From: Verrucomicrobiaceae bacterium UBA7681 | GTDB taxonomy: Bacteria > Verrucomicrobiota > Verrucomicrobiia > Verrucomicrobiales > Verrucomicrobiaceae | Direction: 5' to 3' | Assembly: GCA_002482965.1 (NCBI GenBank) | Contig: DLGZ01000011.1 | Location: 59,874-123,873 of the forward strand | Length of the DNA: 64,000 bases | Shown here: positions 1 through 7,974 of the stretch, piece by piece | Numbering within the stretch: the stretch's first letter is position 1 | Layout of the letters: the number at the start of each line of letters is the position of its first letter | Program-made: the position numbers and the translations under genes | Notes under the pieces: model-generated | Seen by the model: only the letters and a program-made list of their open reading frames with translations | What the model was told of the DNA's origin: nothing | Databases searched by the model: none

Positions 1-159
1 TGCAGCCGGGAGGGAGTGGTGACGATTGTGAACGCAGCCAAGGAGTTCAAGATCCTTGCCCAGAACACTCTCGATGGTCCGATCATGGCCAGCCCGATTG
101 CCGATGGCAGCGCCCTGTTCATCCGCACGGACAAAGCGCTGTATAAGATCGGGAAGTGA
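1..159 (+). CDS. C-terminal end of a PQQ-like beta-propeller protein (5' truncated)
   Basis: An open frame enters from the window edge and stops at TGA 157-159, giving 52 residues. The text has the pattern of the last blades of PQQ/BamB-type beta-propellers: a strand around 'FKILAQNTL', the turn 'GPIMASPIADGSALFIRT', and a closing strand 'KALYKIGK'. Such proteins are usually exported and occur as BamB-like scaffolds or quinoprotein-like sensors in Planctomycetes and Verrucomicrobia. The specific function cannot be told from this fragment. The gene ends 49 bases before a toxin-antitoxin pair on the same strand. Confidence 0.6.
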   Translation, partial: CSREGVVTIVNAAKEFKILAQNTLDGPIMASPIADGSALFIRTDKALYKIGK

Positions 160-208
160 GTGGTCACGCAGGACTTGCGTTACGCCTGGTGGTGAATAGT
201 TTTAATGC

Positions 209-472
209 ATGACGACTGTTGCCCAAATTGAGGACGCGATCGCTGCTCTCCCAGCGGACAGCTTTATGGAATTGCTGGACTGGATGGAACGTCGCCATGA
301 TGAGGTGCTTGGGGAAGACGGCTATGAGTCGCCAGAACTCGAAGCCGTAATGCTCAAGGCATTGGACAGCCCACGCCAGCCTATTAACGAGGAACTTTAT
401 GAAGGCATTCGTCAGCGCTGGCGCGACAAAAAACGTGTCGAGGCAAATCAGACAAAATTGCAGCCATGCTGA
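209..472 (+). CDS. Antitoxin of a ParE/RelE-type toxin-antitoxin module (addiction module protein)
   Basis: An 87-residue acidic protein. The N-terminal half is helical ('IEDAIAALPADSFMELLDWMERRH'-type heptads, seen here in part), followed by a polar linker and a basic end with 'LYEGIRQRWRDKK'. This size and shape fit the putative addiction-module antitoxins that precede RelE/ParE toxins. The antitoxin would bind and neutralise the toxin encoded next to it and probably represses its own promoter, as is usual for the class. Its stop codon overlaps the start of the toxin gene by 7 bases (466-472), which supports translational coupling. The family call rests mainly on context; the protein alone is only weakly diagnostic. 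Confidence 0.7.
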   Translation: MTTVAQIEDAIAALPADSFMELLDWMERRHDEVLGEDGYESPELEAVMLKALDSPRQPINEELYEGIRQRWRDKKRVEANQTKLQPC

Positions 473-798
473 TAGCCGACATCCGTACGGATGCACTGCT
501 GGATCTTGATCTGCAATATGAGTGGTATGCAGATGCTGCCGACGAAGATTTGGCGGAACAGTATCTGGCTGCGTTTCATGAAACAAAAGAGCAGCTCTGT
601 CGTCAGCCTGACCTTGGCCGTATCCGCAAATTTCGAAACCGACGTCTTGCTCGGTTGAGGTCGTTTCAAATTCAAGGCTCATTTCACAAGCACCTTGTCT
701 TCTACCGTGTAGAAGACGACACGCTGGTTGTCTTCCGCGTGCTGCAAGGCATGCGTGACCTGCCCCGGCGATTGCTGGAACCGCCGGGGGCAGAGTGA
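466..798 (+). CDS. ParE/RelE-superfamily toxin
   Basis: A 110-residue protein with the RelE/ParE layout. Two N-terminal helices come first ('ALLDLDLQYEWYADAADEDL', then a second helix carrying 'FHETKEQLCRQPDLGRIR'). The basic 'FRNRRLARLRSFQIQG' segment follows, and the closing strands are 'HLVFYRVEDDTLVVFRVLQG' and 'MRDLP'. The pattern 'HLVFYRVEDDTLVVFRVL.G.RD' is the usual C-terminal signature of the family. ParE-like members poison DNA gyrase and RelE-like members cut mRNA at the ribosome. The long N-terminal helices and absence of an obvious RelE catalytic set lean towards ParE, but this is inference. It is translationally coupled to the antitoxin. Confidence 0.85.
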   Translation: MLIADIRTDALLDLDLQYEWYADAADEDLAEQYLAAFHETKEQLCRQPDLGRIRKFRNRRLARLRSFQIQGSFHKHLVFYRVEDDTLVVFRVLQGMRDLPRRLLEPPGAE

Positions 799-804
799 GG
801 CGGG

Positions 805-1929
805 TTACTTCAGCGCGGCGCGCAGCACCGGCTCGAAAATTTCTGCCTGACGGAGGAAGCCGAGGTCGGTGCCGTGGGAGGCGTCGTTGGAGCCTTCGGT
901 GTCGGTGCCGTAGAGGGCATCGCCGCCGATGTAGTGGAGGTTGGCGACTTTGCCGGCCTTGAGCTGCTGGTAGGCGGCTTTGAGGGCGGCGTGGTTGTCG
1001 TCATGGAACTTGGCCTTGGCGGGGGTGATCCAGGAGTTCGTGTAGCGGCGGTCTTCGACGAGAATGATCGGTGTGGTGGCGTGCTTGGAGCGCAGTTGTT
1101 TTACCAGAGGAATGCATTTGGCGGTGACGTCGGCGGGTCCCATGTTGGGCAGGCAGTCGATGACGATGACGGCGGGGTCGAGTTCATTGATGAGATCGCC
1201 CACGGCGGCGTCCATGCGACCGTTGCCGGAGAAGCCGATGTTGATGACAGGATGGTCCAGGTGGCGACCGAGGATGGCGGTGTGGACCATGCCGGGGCGT
1301 GAGGCGTTGGCACCATGGGTGATTGAGGTGCCGTAGAAAACGATGGGCTTTTCACGTGGTGCCAGGCCTTCGAATTTCGCGCCTGCAGGCACGCCGATTT
1401 CGAGTTTTTCGATGCCGTTGTAGAGTGGCAGGTAGGCGGCGAATTCGTGCTCGCCGGGGGCGAGGTCGCTGATCATCACGGCTTCCACATGCTGAGCGGC
1501 TGGTTTCGGACAGGCCACCCAGCGCCATTTGCCTTCGGCATCACGAGCATAGAGATCGAGTCCGCTCACGCCCGTGGCAGGCATGGCAGGCGTTGCCAGA
1601 TTGGCTTTGGAGAGATCGTAGCGGCAGTAGATTGCTTTCGCGTCCGTCTTGAAACGCACCATCATGCCGGTGCTGTCACGGCTGAGGCTCCAGACGGCAG
1701 GGGTGACGGTTTTTTCAGCCTTTGCAGGGAGGCGGTCATACCAGCGTTTCCGCTCCTGATCTCCCCAGCCACGTCCTTCGACGCCCCAGGTGGTGACATC
1801 ATTCCATTGGGCGTCGGCTGGAACCGTTGGGCCTTTGGGTTTGGCCGCGGGCGCAGGTGCTTTGGGTGCGGCAGTTTGAGCGAGCAGCGACGTGCTGACA
1901 AAGAGGGCGAGGAGGATGGCTGGTTTCAT
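805..1929 (-). CDS. Secreted SGNH/GDSL hydrolase with N-terminal GxDLY domain
   Basis: 374 residues. A signal peptide (about 1-18, 'LLALFVSTSLLAQ') is followed by a Pro/Ala-rich spacer. A beta-rich accessory domain carries 'GVSGLDLYARD', the GxDLY signature. The SGNH hydrolase domain runs from about residue 195. Block I reads 'VFYGTSITHGANAS' (nucleophile Ser in GTSITHG), block II 'GFSGNGRMD', block III 'DCLPNMG', and the C-terminal 'DASHGTDLG' supplies the Asp-x-x-His pair. The combination GxDLY plus Lipase_GDSL_3 is common in Bacteroidetes, Planctomycetes and Verrucomicrobia, where it is thought to act on esters of polysaccharides. The substrate is not deducible. The gene converges on the toxin gene with 6 bases between the stops. 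Confidence 0.9.
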   Translation of the reverse strand: MKPAILLALFVSTSLLAQTAAPKAPAPAAKPKGPTVPADAQWNDVTTWGVEGRGWGDQERKRWYDRLPAKAEKTVTPAVWSLSRDSTGMMVRFKTDAKAIYCRYDLSKANLATPAMPATGVSGLDLYARDAEGKWRWVACPKPAAQHVEAVMISDLAPGEHEFAAYLPLYNGIEKLEIGVPAGAKFEGLAPREKPIVFYGTSITHGANASRPGMVHTAILGRHLDHPVINIGFSGNGRMDAAVGDLINELDPAVIVIDCLPNMGPADVTAKCIPLVKQLRSKHATTPIILVEDRRYTNSWITPAKAKFHDDNHAALKAAYQQLKAGKVANLHYIGGDALYGTDTEGSNDASHGTDLGFLRQAEIFEPVLRAALK

Positions 1930-2003
1930 GAGAGCGCATCAGTACGTCGGGCGGTGGTGTGTTCTCACGTCAATCGCGAGGAGGCAGCGGACTGACAGGC
2001 GTT

Positions 2004-2582
2004 TCAGCCGCGTACTTTGGCGAGGGCTTTTTTGGTGGCCTCGTAGGCGGTCTTTTCCCAGGCGGGCAGGGAGGCGCGGGCGGTGGGGTTTTTCAACGGG
2101 GGGACAGGACCGGGCGCGTTGGCGAGGCCGGTGGCAATGGCCTTGCCGCTGCGCACATGGGTCAGGAAGCCGACGCTGACACTCTGCTGCTTGAGATCTG
2201 GGGTGACCCAGACACGGACGACGGCGTTAAGATGATTGACTGCGGCGAATTTTTTGACCTCGCTGCGCTGGTTGGCAATGTTCAGACGAAGGGGGACCTG
2301 TTTCATCTGCGCAAAGGGCGTGTAACTGAAGGCGCGGCTGTCGTCCAAGGCACGCTCCACCCCGCGCCGCACGGCTAGATTCACGCGCAATTCCTCGGGG
2401 GACTCAGGTTTGAAATGGGGCAGCGAACGATCGCCCGGATGGCTGCCGGTGGGGCCGATGCCGATGGCACCTGTGCGCACGTTGTGAAGACGTCCGAGAT
2501 TGCCTTCCGTGCAGGATGACAGAGCTGCTACGGTGAGCAGGCTGGCGAGGAAGAGGGTGAGGCGCTGACGGGTGGAACTCAT
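2004..2582 (-). CDS. Predicted lipoprotein of unknown function
   Basis: 192 residues starting with a classical lipoprotein signal peptide. It has a basic N-terminus, a hydrophobic stretch, and the lipobox 'LSSC' with Cys at about residue 24. The rest is soluble and moderately basic, with 'VVRVWVTPDLKQQSVSVGF' as a probable central beta segment. No enzyme motif was seen. It is probably anchored in the outer or inner membrane facing the periplasm. It sits 74 bases downstream of the SGNH hydrolase start and is transcribed in the same direction, so it may precede that gene in a short operon. Confidence 0.75.
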   Translation of the reverse strand: MSSTRQRLTLFLASLLTVAALSSCTEGNLGRLHNVRTGAIGIGPTGSHPGDRSLPHFKPESPEELRVNLAVRRGVERALDDSRAFSYTPFAQMKQVPLRLNIANQRSEVKKFAAVNHLNAVVRVWVTPDLKQQSVSVGFLTHVRSGKAIATGLANAPGPVPPLKNPTARASLPAWEKTAYEATKKALAKVRG

Positions 2583-2704
2583 GCTAATTTATGCCATGGG
2601 GCGCTGGTTTTGTCATGCGGTAAGGGGGCTGGCTCAAGCCTTGACGCAGGCGCGATTCAGCATCCGTTTATTGAGGTCGCTTAATTCGCCGCAGCAGGAA
2701 ACCA

Positions 2705-3091
2705 TCAGTCTTCATCGTCTGCCAGGGAGCCCTCCTTGGAATGAGCTAAAATGAAGCCAAACAGGCCTTTGAACAAGCGCCAGGTGCCGAATGCTGTTGC
2801 CATCATGCACGCAATAAGCGGCGTGCGCGTGATACCGCCCAAACCATTTAACGATCCGATAATTACGCTGACCCCAATGAACAGCAGGCCGAATCCACCT
2901 GCTGCTGTGCGTGCGGCAGCGGTCCGAATGATCGCAATCCGCGCAGCTCGTGCTTTATGGTACATCTGCTGCGCTTCTGCCTGGGCTATGCCGTTTACTT
3001 CCATCCGGTGAAAGACGTCGGCCTTAGGCTCATCCCAGATGACCATGCGCAGGACCCCTTGATAAATACGATCTTGGTGTTCGTCTGTCAT
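2705..3091 (-). CDS. Small membrane protein of unknown function
   Basis: 128 residues. The N-terminal third is soluble and charged (helical 'RIYQGVLRMVIWDEPKADVF'), followed by a basic stretch 'RAARIAIIRTAAARTAAG'. Two hydrophobic segments then fit transmembrane helices (about 62-84 and 88-112). The tail is acidic. No family was recognised. The soluble N-terminal part resembles the short helical region preceding two-helix membrane modules in many Verrucomicrobia and Planctomycetes proteins, but this is impressionistic. It lies 27 bases downstream of the DUF1549/DUF1553 gene stop's neighbour region on the opposite end, with the same orientation. Confidence 0.6.
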   Translation of the reverse strand: MTDEHQDRIYQGVLRMVIWDEPKADVFHRMEVNGIAQAEAQQMYHKARAARIAIIRTAAARTAAGGFGLLFIGVSVIIGSLNGLGGITRTPLIACMMATAFGTWRLFKGLFGFILAHSKEGSLADDED

Positions 3092-3118
3092 GAGCGACAG
3101 AATTAATCCGGCGCCTAC

Positions 3119-5338
3119 TTACCGGCAAAGCAAAAACTCTTTCGCGTTTACGAGGCTCCAGGAGATGTCCTCCAGTGCGAGGCGGCGGTCTTTGGCGGAG
3201 GCGAGGAGAGCCTCCATGACTTTGGATTCGTCGGCGGATGGGGCGCGGGTGAGGAGGGCCCAGTAGAGATCGCGGGTGACAGCGGCGTTGTCGGGATTTT
3301 TGAGGAGAGAGTGGAGGCGGTTGAATTTCTGGGAGACGACACTGCTGACGATGGGGCCGCTGATGAACTGGAAGATCTGGCCGATGGAAGTGTCCACGCC
3401 ACGTTCGCATTCGCAGCTCAGCTCGCGTTTGGGGCGGCCGAACTGGACGAGGAAGGCTTCGGGGGACATGGGATCGGGGCTGCCACGACCGTTGGCGGGG
3501 CCGGGGATCTGGCTGGCGCGAGTGCCCCGGCTCCAGTCTTTGAACTCAGGGGTGACGCGCAGCGCAGCGTAGAGAGAATCGATGAGCTGCTCGGCGCTGA
3601 GGCGGCGGGGCAGGTGGTGCGAGTAGTTGATGAGGTCGGCGGCGTTCGTGTCGTTTGGCGTGCTGTCGAGCTGGTAGGTGCGGCTCAGCATGATGGTGCG
3701 AACGAGGTGGCGCAGATCAAAGCCGCTGCGGATAAAATCCTGGGCGAGCTCTTCGAGAAGCTGCGGATGGCTGGCGGGGTTGGTGAGGCGCATGTCATCG
3801 ACGGGATCGACCAGACCACGACCCATGAGATGATACCAGATGCGATTGGCCTGCGCTTTGGCGAAGAGGGGATGCTGCGCGCTGGTGAGCCATGCAGCGG
3901 CGGCCTGAAGTTCGTCCTGCTTGTCTGCGAGCTTGGGCATGTCGGCTCCGAGGAAGCGGGCCTTGGCCTTGTCTCCGGTGCGCGGGTTTTCGATGTTCAG
4001 CTTGGCATTGAGAAAAACGACCTGCTCGCCGTTGAACTCATGCTTGTCGTTTTTGTCACGGGGTTGGATGTTGCCGATGATCTTGTAGTCCACCTGGGCG
4101 AAGACGGCGGACCAGTTGTAGTAGTCGTCCTGCGTCCAGCGGTCGAAGGGGTGATTGTGGCACTGCGCGCATTGAAGGCGGGTGCCGAGGAAGACCTGAG
4201 CGGCTGTGGTGGCGCGTGTTTCGGGGGTGCGATTGGCGCGGTAGAAATTTGTTTCGGGCTCGTGGTAGGTGCTGCCGCGTGAGGCGAGCATGGCGCGCAC
4301 CATTTCATTGATGGGGCGGTTTTGCGTGAGGCAGTTGCGAATCCAGTCGTGGAAAGCCTGCACGCCGGTTTTGTCGAGGGTGCGGGATTCGACTTTGAGA
4401 ACGTCGGACCACTTCACGGTCCAGTAATCGGCAAACTCGGGCCGCACCATGAGGCGGTCGATCAAGCGCGCGCGCTTGTCGCGGTGCGTGTCGGCGGCAA
4501 AGGCGCGTGCTTCATCCGCAGGCGGGATCATGCCGCAGAGATCAAGCCAGGCGCGGCGTGCGAAGACCTCATCACTGCACACCGCGCTGGGGTTCATGCG
4601 CAGGGTCTTGAGCTTGGTGAAGACGTGGGAGTCGATGTAGTTGTCGTGGCGTGGATTGCTCCAGACAAAGGCCGGATTGGCTTTCACAAACGTGAGGCGC
4701 ACGGGCACGGATTGATTGAGGAAGCGTACGAGTATGCCGGGCTCGCCGAATTGCAGGCGCTTGACGAGGCCGGTGCGGCTTACTTCGACGATGCCGTTTT
4801 GCAGAGGCTCATAGATGGCTCGGTCCGTGATGTCGCGCTGCGTGCCGTCGGCAAAGGTGGCCTGCACGGTGATTTGTACTTTGTCCTGCGGCTCGTCCAA
4901 GACGAGTTCGGTGGGAGTGACGGTGAGCTTGGTGACTTTGGGGGCCGTGCTGTCATCACGTGGCAGACCGGCGGCGATCCAGTTTCGCAGCACTTGGTAC
5001 TCCCAGTTTTTGGGATCGAGCTTTTTGCCGCCTTCGTGGGCGATTTGATTCGCGCCTTTGACGAGGATCAGGCTGCGCTCCGGTGAGAACAAGTCCACGC
5101 GGCGGCCGGAGGCATCGCGGGCGAGCGCTTTGAAATCGAGGTCCACATCCTGACCGCGCAGGGAGAGCTTGAAGCCGCCTTTGCCGGTCGCATTGCCGTG
5201 GCAGGTGCCCAGGTTGCAGCCGGCTTTGGAGATGGCGGCCATCACGTCGTTGCGGAAGGACACCGTCTCGGCGGCAAACGCCGATGACAAAGCGACGGCG
5301 CTGAGGGCACCAACCAAGCTGGAGGCAGAGCAATTCAC
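3119..5338 (-). CDS. Secreted DUF1549/DUF1553 (PSCyt2/PSD1) cytochrome-like protein
   Basis: 739 residues with an N-terminal signal peptide ending near 'SSAFAAE'. An opening motif 'CNLGTCHG' (residues 41-47) has two Cys separated by four residues and followed by His, a CX4CH variant of the haem c site. An Ig-like (Big2-type) segment (about 135-215) precedes DUF1549. Within DUF1549 the canonical haem motif 'CAQCHNHPFDRW' lies at 390-394 onward. DUF1553 follows ('ANRIWYHLMGRGLVDPVDD', 'LSRTYQLDS', 'CECERGVDT'). In this family such proteins are usually encoded next to a Tat-exported DUF1501 protein, but none is visible here. The function is unproven; an extracytoplasmic redox or polysaccharide-related role is usually proposed. 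It is a short paralogue of the 1,699-residue protein at 36851-41950. Confidence 0.9.
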   Translation of the reverse strand: MNCSASSLVGALSAVALSSAFAAETVSFRNDVMAAISKAGCNLGTCHGNATGKGGFKLSLRGQDVDLDFKALARDASGRRVDLFSPERSLILVKGANQIAHEGGKKLDPKNWEYQVLRNWIAAGLPRDDSTAPKVTKLTVTPTELVLDEPQDKVQITVQATFADGTQRDITDRAIYEPLQNGIVEVSRTGLVKRLQFGEPGILVRFLNQSVPVRLTFVKANPAFVWSNPRHDNYIDSHVFTKLKTLRMNPSAVCSDEVFARRAWLDLCGMIPPADEARAFAADTHRDKRARLIDRLMVRPEFADYWTVKWSDVLKVESRTLDKTGVQAFHDWIRNCLTQNRPINEMVRAMLASRGSTYHEPETNFYRANRTPETRATTAAQVFLGTRLQCAQCHNHPFDRWTQDDYYNWSAVFAQVDYKIIGNIQPRDKNDKHEFNGEQVVFLNAKLNIENPRTGDKAKARFLGADMPKLADKQDELQAAAAWLTSAQHPLFAKAQANRIWYHLMGRGLVDPVDDMRLTNPASHPQLLEELAQDFIRSGFDLRHLVRTIMLSRTYQLDSTPNDTNAADLINYSHHLPRRLSAEQLIDSLYAALRVTPEFKDWSRGTRASQIPGPANGRGSPDPMSPEAFLVQFGRPKRELSCECERGVDTSIGQIFQFISGPIVSSVVSQKFNRLHSLLKNPDNAAVTRDLYWALLTRAPSADESKVMEALLASAKDRRLALEDISWSLVNAKEFLLCR

Positions 5339-5380
5339 GGGGCCGCAGATAACGGCTGCGAAGCAGGTTCTCTTCCAATC

Positions 5381-5402
5381 AAGCAGGGCAAAACGCCTGC
5401 TT
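5381..5402 (-). terminator. Stem-loop between ssb and the DUF1549/DUF1553 gene
   Basis: AAGCAGG (5381-5387) pairs with CCTGCTT (5396-5402) across an 8-base loop, 6 bases beyond the ssb stop codon. Read on the minus strand no clear U-tract follows, so it is either a weak terminator or an mRNA 3'-end structure separating ssb from the next gene. On the plus strand it is followed by CATTTTT, which would suit termination of any plus-strand transcript. Confidence 0.4.
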
Positions 5403-5408
5403 CATTTT

Positions 5409-5999
5409 TCAAAACGGAATGTCGTCGTCTTCCATGCCGTCGGTGATTGGGCCTTCACCGAAGTCATCGTTCTGAGGCGCAGGAGCGGGACGCTGCGCAG
5501 GAGGACGCTGCTGGGCAGGCGCTGGGCGCTGGGCCGGACGGGCTGCAGGACGATTGTATCCGCCGCCGCCTCCGCCGCCTGATCCACCACCACCGCCTCC
5601 GCCGCCGGAGTAGCCGCCTTCTTCATCGCCGCCACCACCGCCACCGGCTGGGGCACGGTCGCCACCAGGGCTGCCGAGAAATTGCATCTGCTCGCCGACG
5701 ACGCGCATGCGGGTGCGCTTCTGGCCGGTCTGCTTGTCTTCCCAGGAATCCATTTGCAAGCGGCCTTCGATGAAGACCGGGCGGCCCTTGTGCAGGTATT
5801 TGCCGGCGAGTTCGGCCATCTTGGCCCAGAGGACGACGTCCACGAAAGTGACTTCCTCCACTTTTTCACCACTGTCGGAGGTGTACACGCGGTTCACGGC
5901 GAGACCGATGTCGCAGACGGCGCTGCCTTTGGGCGTGTAGCGCACTTCGGGGTCGCGGGTCAGATTGCCGATGAGCATGACTTTGTTGTAGGAGGCCAT
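5409..5999 (-). CDS. ssb: Single-stranded DNA-binding protein SSB
   Basis: 196 residues. The OB-fold domain (about 1-110) begins 'ASYNKVMLIGNLTRDPEVRY', and includes 'GLAVNRVY' and 'VTFVDVVLWAKMAELAGKYL'. 'KGRPVFIEGRLQMDSWED' and 'RTRMRVVGEQMQFLG' complete the fold. A Gly-rich then Pro/Gln/Ala-rich disordered linker follows, and the protein ends in the acidic tip 'DDDIPF', which recruits replication and repair partners such as PriA and RecO in known SSBs. I chose ATG 5999 because it gives the canonical SSB N-terminus; the frame stays open upstream but codes for nothing recognisable. It is divergent from the xer gene with 90 bases between starts, which should hold both promoters. Confidence 0.96.
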   Translation of the reverse strand: MASYNKVMLIGNLTRDPEVRYTPKGSAVCDIGLAVNRVYTSDSGEKVEEVTFVDVVLWAKMAELAGKYLHKGRPVFIEGRLQMDSWEDKQTGQKRTRMRVVGEQMQFLGSPGGDRAPAGGGGGGDEEGGYSGGGGGGGGSGGGGGGGYNRPAARPAQRPAPAQQRPPAQRPAPAPQNDDFGEGPITDGMEDDDIPF

Positions 6000-6089
6000 A
6001 ATGTGGCATCTTTGCCGCCCCCCGTGCCTGAGGGCAAGAATTTTGTCATGGGTGGCGTGCAAACCCTCCCCGTGCCATGCTGGCGGCTG

Positions 6090-6983
6090 ATGCTTGAATT
6101 TATCGATGGCTTCATTCTTCACCTGGCGACCGAGCGGGGTCTGTCCACGAACTATCAGCTCCTGGTGCGCCGGGTTCTGGAGGCGTTTGCCTCGTGGTTC
6201 CAAACGAAGCAGGAGTCTGCGAGCGTGGCGGCTGTGACGACGGAGCTCGTGAGCGGCTTCCTGGCGCAGAGGAAAAAGGATGGCATCGCGGCGTCTTCGG
6301 CGCGGGTTGAGCTCATCGCCGTGAAAATCTTTTTTCGCTGGCTCACTGCGCGCAAACACATCCCCGCTGATCCTGCGGACCCGATTCTGCCACCAAGGCA
6401 GGAAAAGCACCTGCCACACTCCTTGAACGAGCAGGACGTGCGCAAGCTCATTGAGTCCGTGAACGGCACGAAGCCACTGGACCGGCGTGATCGGGCGATT
6501 TTGGAGCTGTTTTATGCCAGCGGCGTGCGGTTGTCAGAGCTGGCTGATGCGCGGCTGGAAAATCTGAGTCTCGAAGAGGGCTGGATTCGCGTGACGGGCA
6601 AGGGCTCGAAGACGCGGCTTTCCCCCGTGGGCGGCGCGGCACGCGAGGCGATTGCGGCGTATGTGGAGCATGCGAGGCCGGAGCTGGTGGGACCGAAATC
6701 GCAGAGCCACATTTTTATCTCACGCAATGGCACACGACTGACCACGGCGCGCATTCAGCAGATTGTGAAGGAGCGTGCCGCGCTATGCGGCCTAGACCCC
6801 GCCGTGGTGCATCCGCATCTGCTGCGGCACAGCTTTGCCACGCACCTGCTGAACAACGGGGCTGACCTGCGGGTGATTCAGGAGATGCTGGGTCATGCGG
6901 ACATTTCGACGACACAGATCTACACGCATGTGGATCAGGCACGGCTCAAGGACGTACACAGGCGATTTCACCCACGGGCGTGA
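6090..6983 (+). CDS. XerC/XerD-type tyrosine recombinase
   Basis: 297 residues, the usual Xer length. The N-terminal SAM-like DNA-binding domain starts 'LEFIDGFILHLATERGLS'. The catalytic domain has all the expected residues: Arg in 'YASGVRLSEL', Lys in 'TGKGSKTR', the His-x-x-Arg of 'HLLRHSFATHLL', His in 'MLGHADIS', and the nucleophilic Tyr in 'TTQIYTHV'. Known Xer proteins resolve chromosome dimers at dif; which of XerC or XerD this is cannot be settled from sequence reading. No phage or integron genes are nearby, so a housekeeping role is favoured. The start at ATG 6090 gives the family's N-terminus. Its 3' end overlaps psd by 16 bases tail to tail. Confidence 0.93.
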   Translation: MLEFIDGFILHLATERGLSTNYQLLVRRVLEAFASWFQTKQESASVAAVTTELVSGFLAQRKKDGIAASSARVELIAVKIFFRWLTARKHIPADPADPILPPRQEKHLPHSLNEQDVRKLIESVNGTKPLDRRDRAILELFYASGVRLSELADARLENLSLEEGWIRVTGKGSKTRLSPVGGAAREAIAAYVEHARPELVGPKSQSHIFISRNGTRLTTARIQQIVKERAALCGLDPAVVHPHLLRHSFATHLLNNGADLRVIQEMLGHADISTTQIYTHVDQARLKDVHRRFHPRA

Positions 6984-7870
6984 GCGGCTACGTCGCCCAT
7001 GCGGGCATAGACTTCGCGGCCTGCGCGGCTGTTTTCGATCAAATCTTCCGAGAACTGGATTTTACCGGGTTCGAAGATGGTGATGAAGCAGGAGCCGCCG
7101 AAGCGGAAGTAGCCTTTTTCGGCGCCCTTTTCGATGGGGGTGCCTGGAGTGTAGGTTTGGATAATGGAGCCGACGCAGGTGGCACCGACTTCTAGCAGGA
7201 GCACGTCTCCGAGGCTCTGGGTGCGCAGGAGGGTGATCTCGCGTTTGTTTTCCCAGTGAATGCTGGCGCGGCTGCGCAGGGCGATGGGACTGACCGAATA
7301 AAGCGGGCCATTGATGAGGCGTGGGGCTCCGGGAGTGCCAGCGCAGGGAAAATGGAAGCGATGGTAGTCTACGGGGCAGAGGCGGGAGATGAGCATGCTG
7401 CCGTGGGCAAAGCGGGTGGCGAGGGAGGCGTCGCGCAGCAGGGCGGAGAGGTCAAAGCGGGTGCCTTTGATGAAAAAATCGGTGCAAGCTGCGATGTCGG
7501 GCAGCACGAGATGGCGGCCGTCCGCAGGAAAGGTGATGACGTCGTCACCTGGGGCAATGGGCCGCGCCTGGGGTTTGAGCTTGCGGTAAAAAAATTCGTT
7601 GAAGGTGCGGAAGGAGTCCGGGGCGTCGGCAAATTCGCTGATGTCCAGGCCGTAGGTGGCCAGGAAGGGGGCGATTTTTTCCCGGCTGGTCGGGGCGTCC
7701 ATGCGTCTGCCATACCAGCTAGAAAAAGCCGCCCGTTTCACCAGTGTATGCAGGGGCAGGGCACCGAGCGGGCTTTCGTAGGTGAAGCGCAAAAACCCCT
7801 CTCCATACACCGCTTCCGTTTCGAGGCTGCGGGTGAGGCGGTTGAAAAAAGTGATGGGTGCTGCTGGCAT
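6968..7870 (-). CDS. psd: Phosphatidylserine decarboxylase proenzyme
   Basis: 300 residues. It makes phosphatidylethanolamine from phosphatidylserine at the membrane, using a pyruvoyl group made by self-cleavage. The layout is that of the long bacterial form: 'FNEFFYRKLKPQARPI', then 'FPADGRHLVLPDI', 'CPVDYHRFHFPCAG' with the conserved His pair, 'NGPLYSVSPIAL', and 'VEVGATCVGSI'. The cleavage region reads 'FGGSCFITIFEPG'. Ser260 takes the place of the Ser that becomes the pyruvoyl group, but it is followed by Cys where the usual text is LGST or GGST. The Ser itself is kept, so activity is expected. It is convergent with xer (16-base overlap), and its start lies 104 bases from the divergent Arg/Gly-rich protein gene. 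Confidence 0.92.
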   Translation of the reverse strand: MPAAPITFFNRLTRSLETEAVYGEGFLRFTYESPLGALPLHTLVKRAAFSSWYGRRMDAPTSREKIAPFLATYGLDISEFADAPDSFRTFNEFFYRKLKPQARPIAPGDDVITFPADGRHLVLPDIAACTDFFIKGTRFDLSALLRDASLATRFAHGSMLISRLCPVDYHRFHFPCAGTPGAPRLINGPLYSVSPIALRSRASIHWENKREITLLRTQSLGDVLLLEVGATCVGSIIQTYTPGTPIEKGAEKGYFRFGGSCFITIFEPGKIQFSEDLIENSRAGREVYARMGDVAAHARG

Positions 7871-7974
7871 GGGACTTGTTCACATAATGCCATGCCAATA
7901 AAACGCTACACGAACAAAACTGGCGACAAAGCTGATTCGAGGCATAGTCGCGGCCCCTTTCCAGCCTGAAAAGT

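Noticed and set aside
3311..4282. Plus-strand open frame of 323 codons inside the DUF1549 gene
   Set aside because: Gly/Val/Asp-rich shadow typical of high-GC antisense; the minus-strand gene is certain.
5682..6089. Upstream extension of the xer gene over ssb
   Set aside because: The frame is open only because it is antisense to ssb; Xer homology begins at ATG 6090.
6090..6983. Mobile-element integrase
   Set aside because: The length and text are those of housekeeping XerC/D, with no phage, attachment or cargo genes around it.
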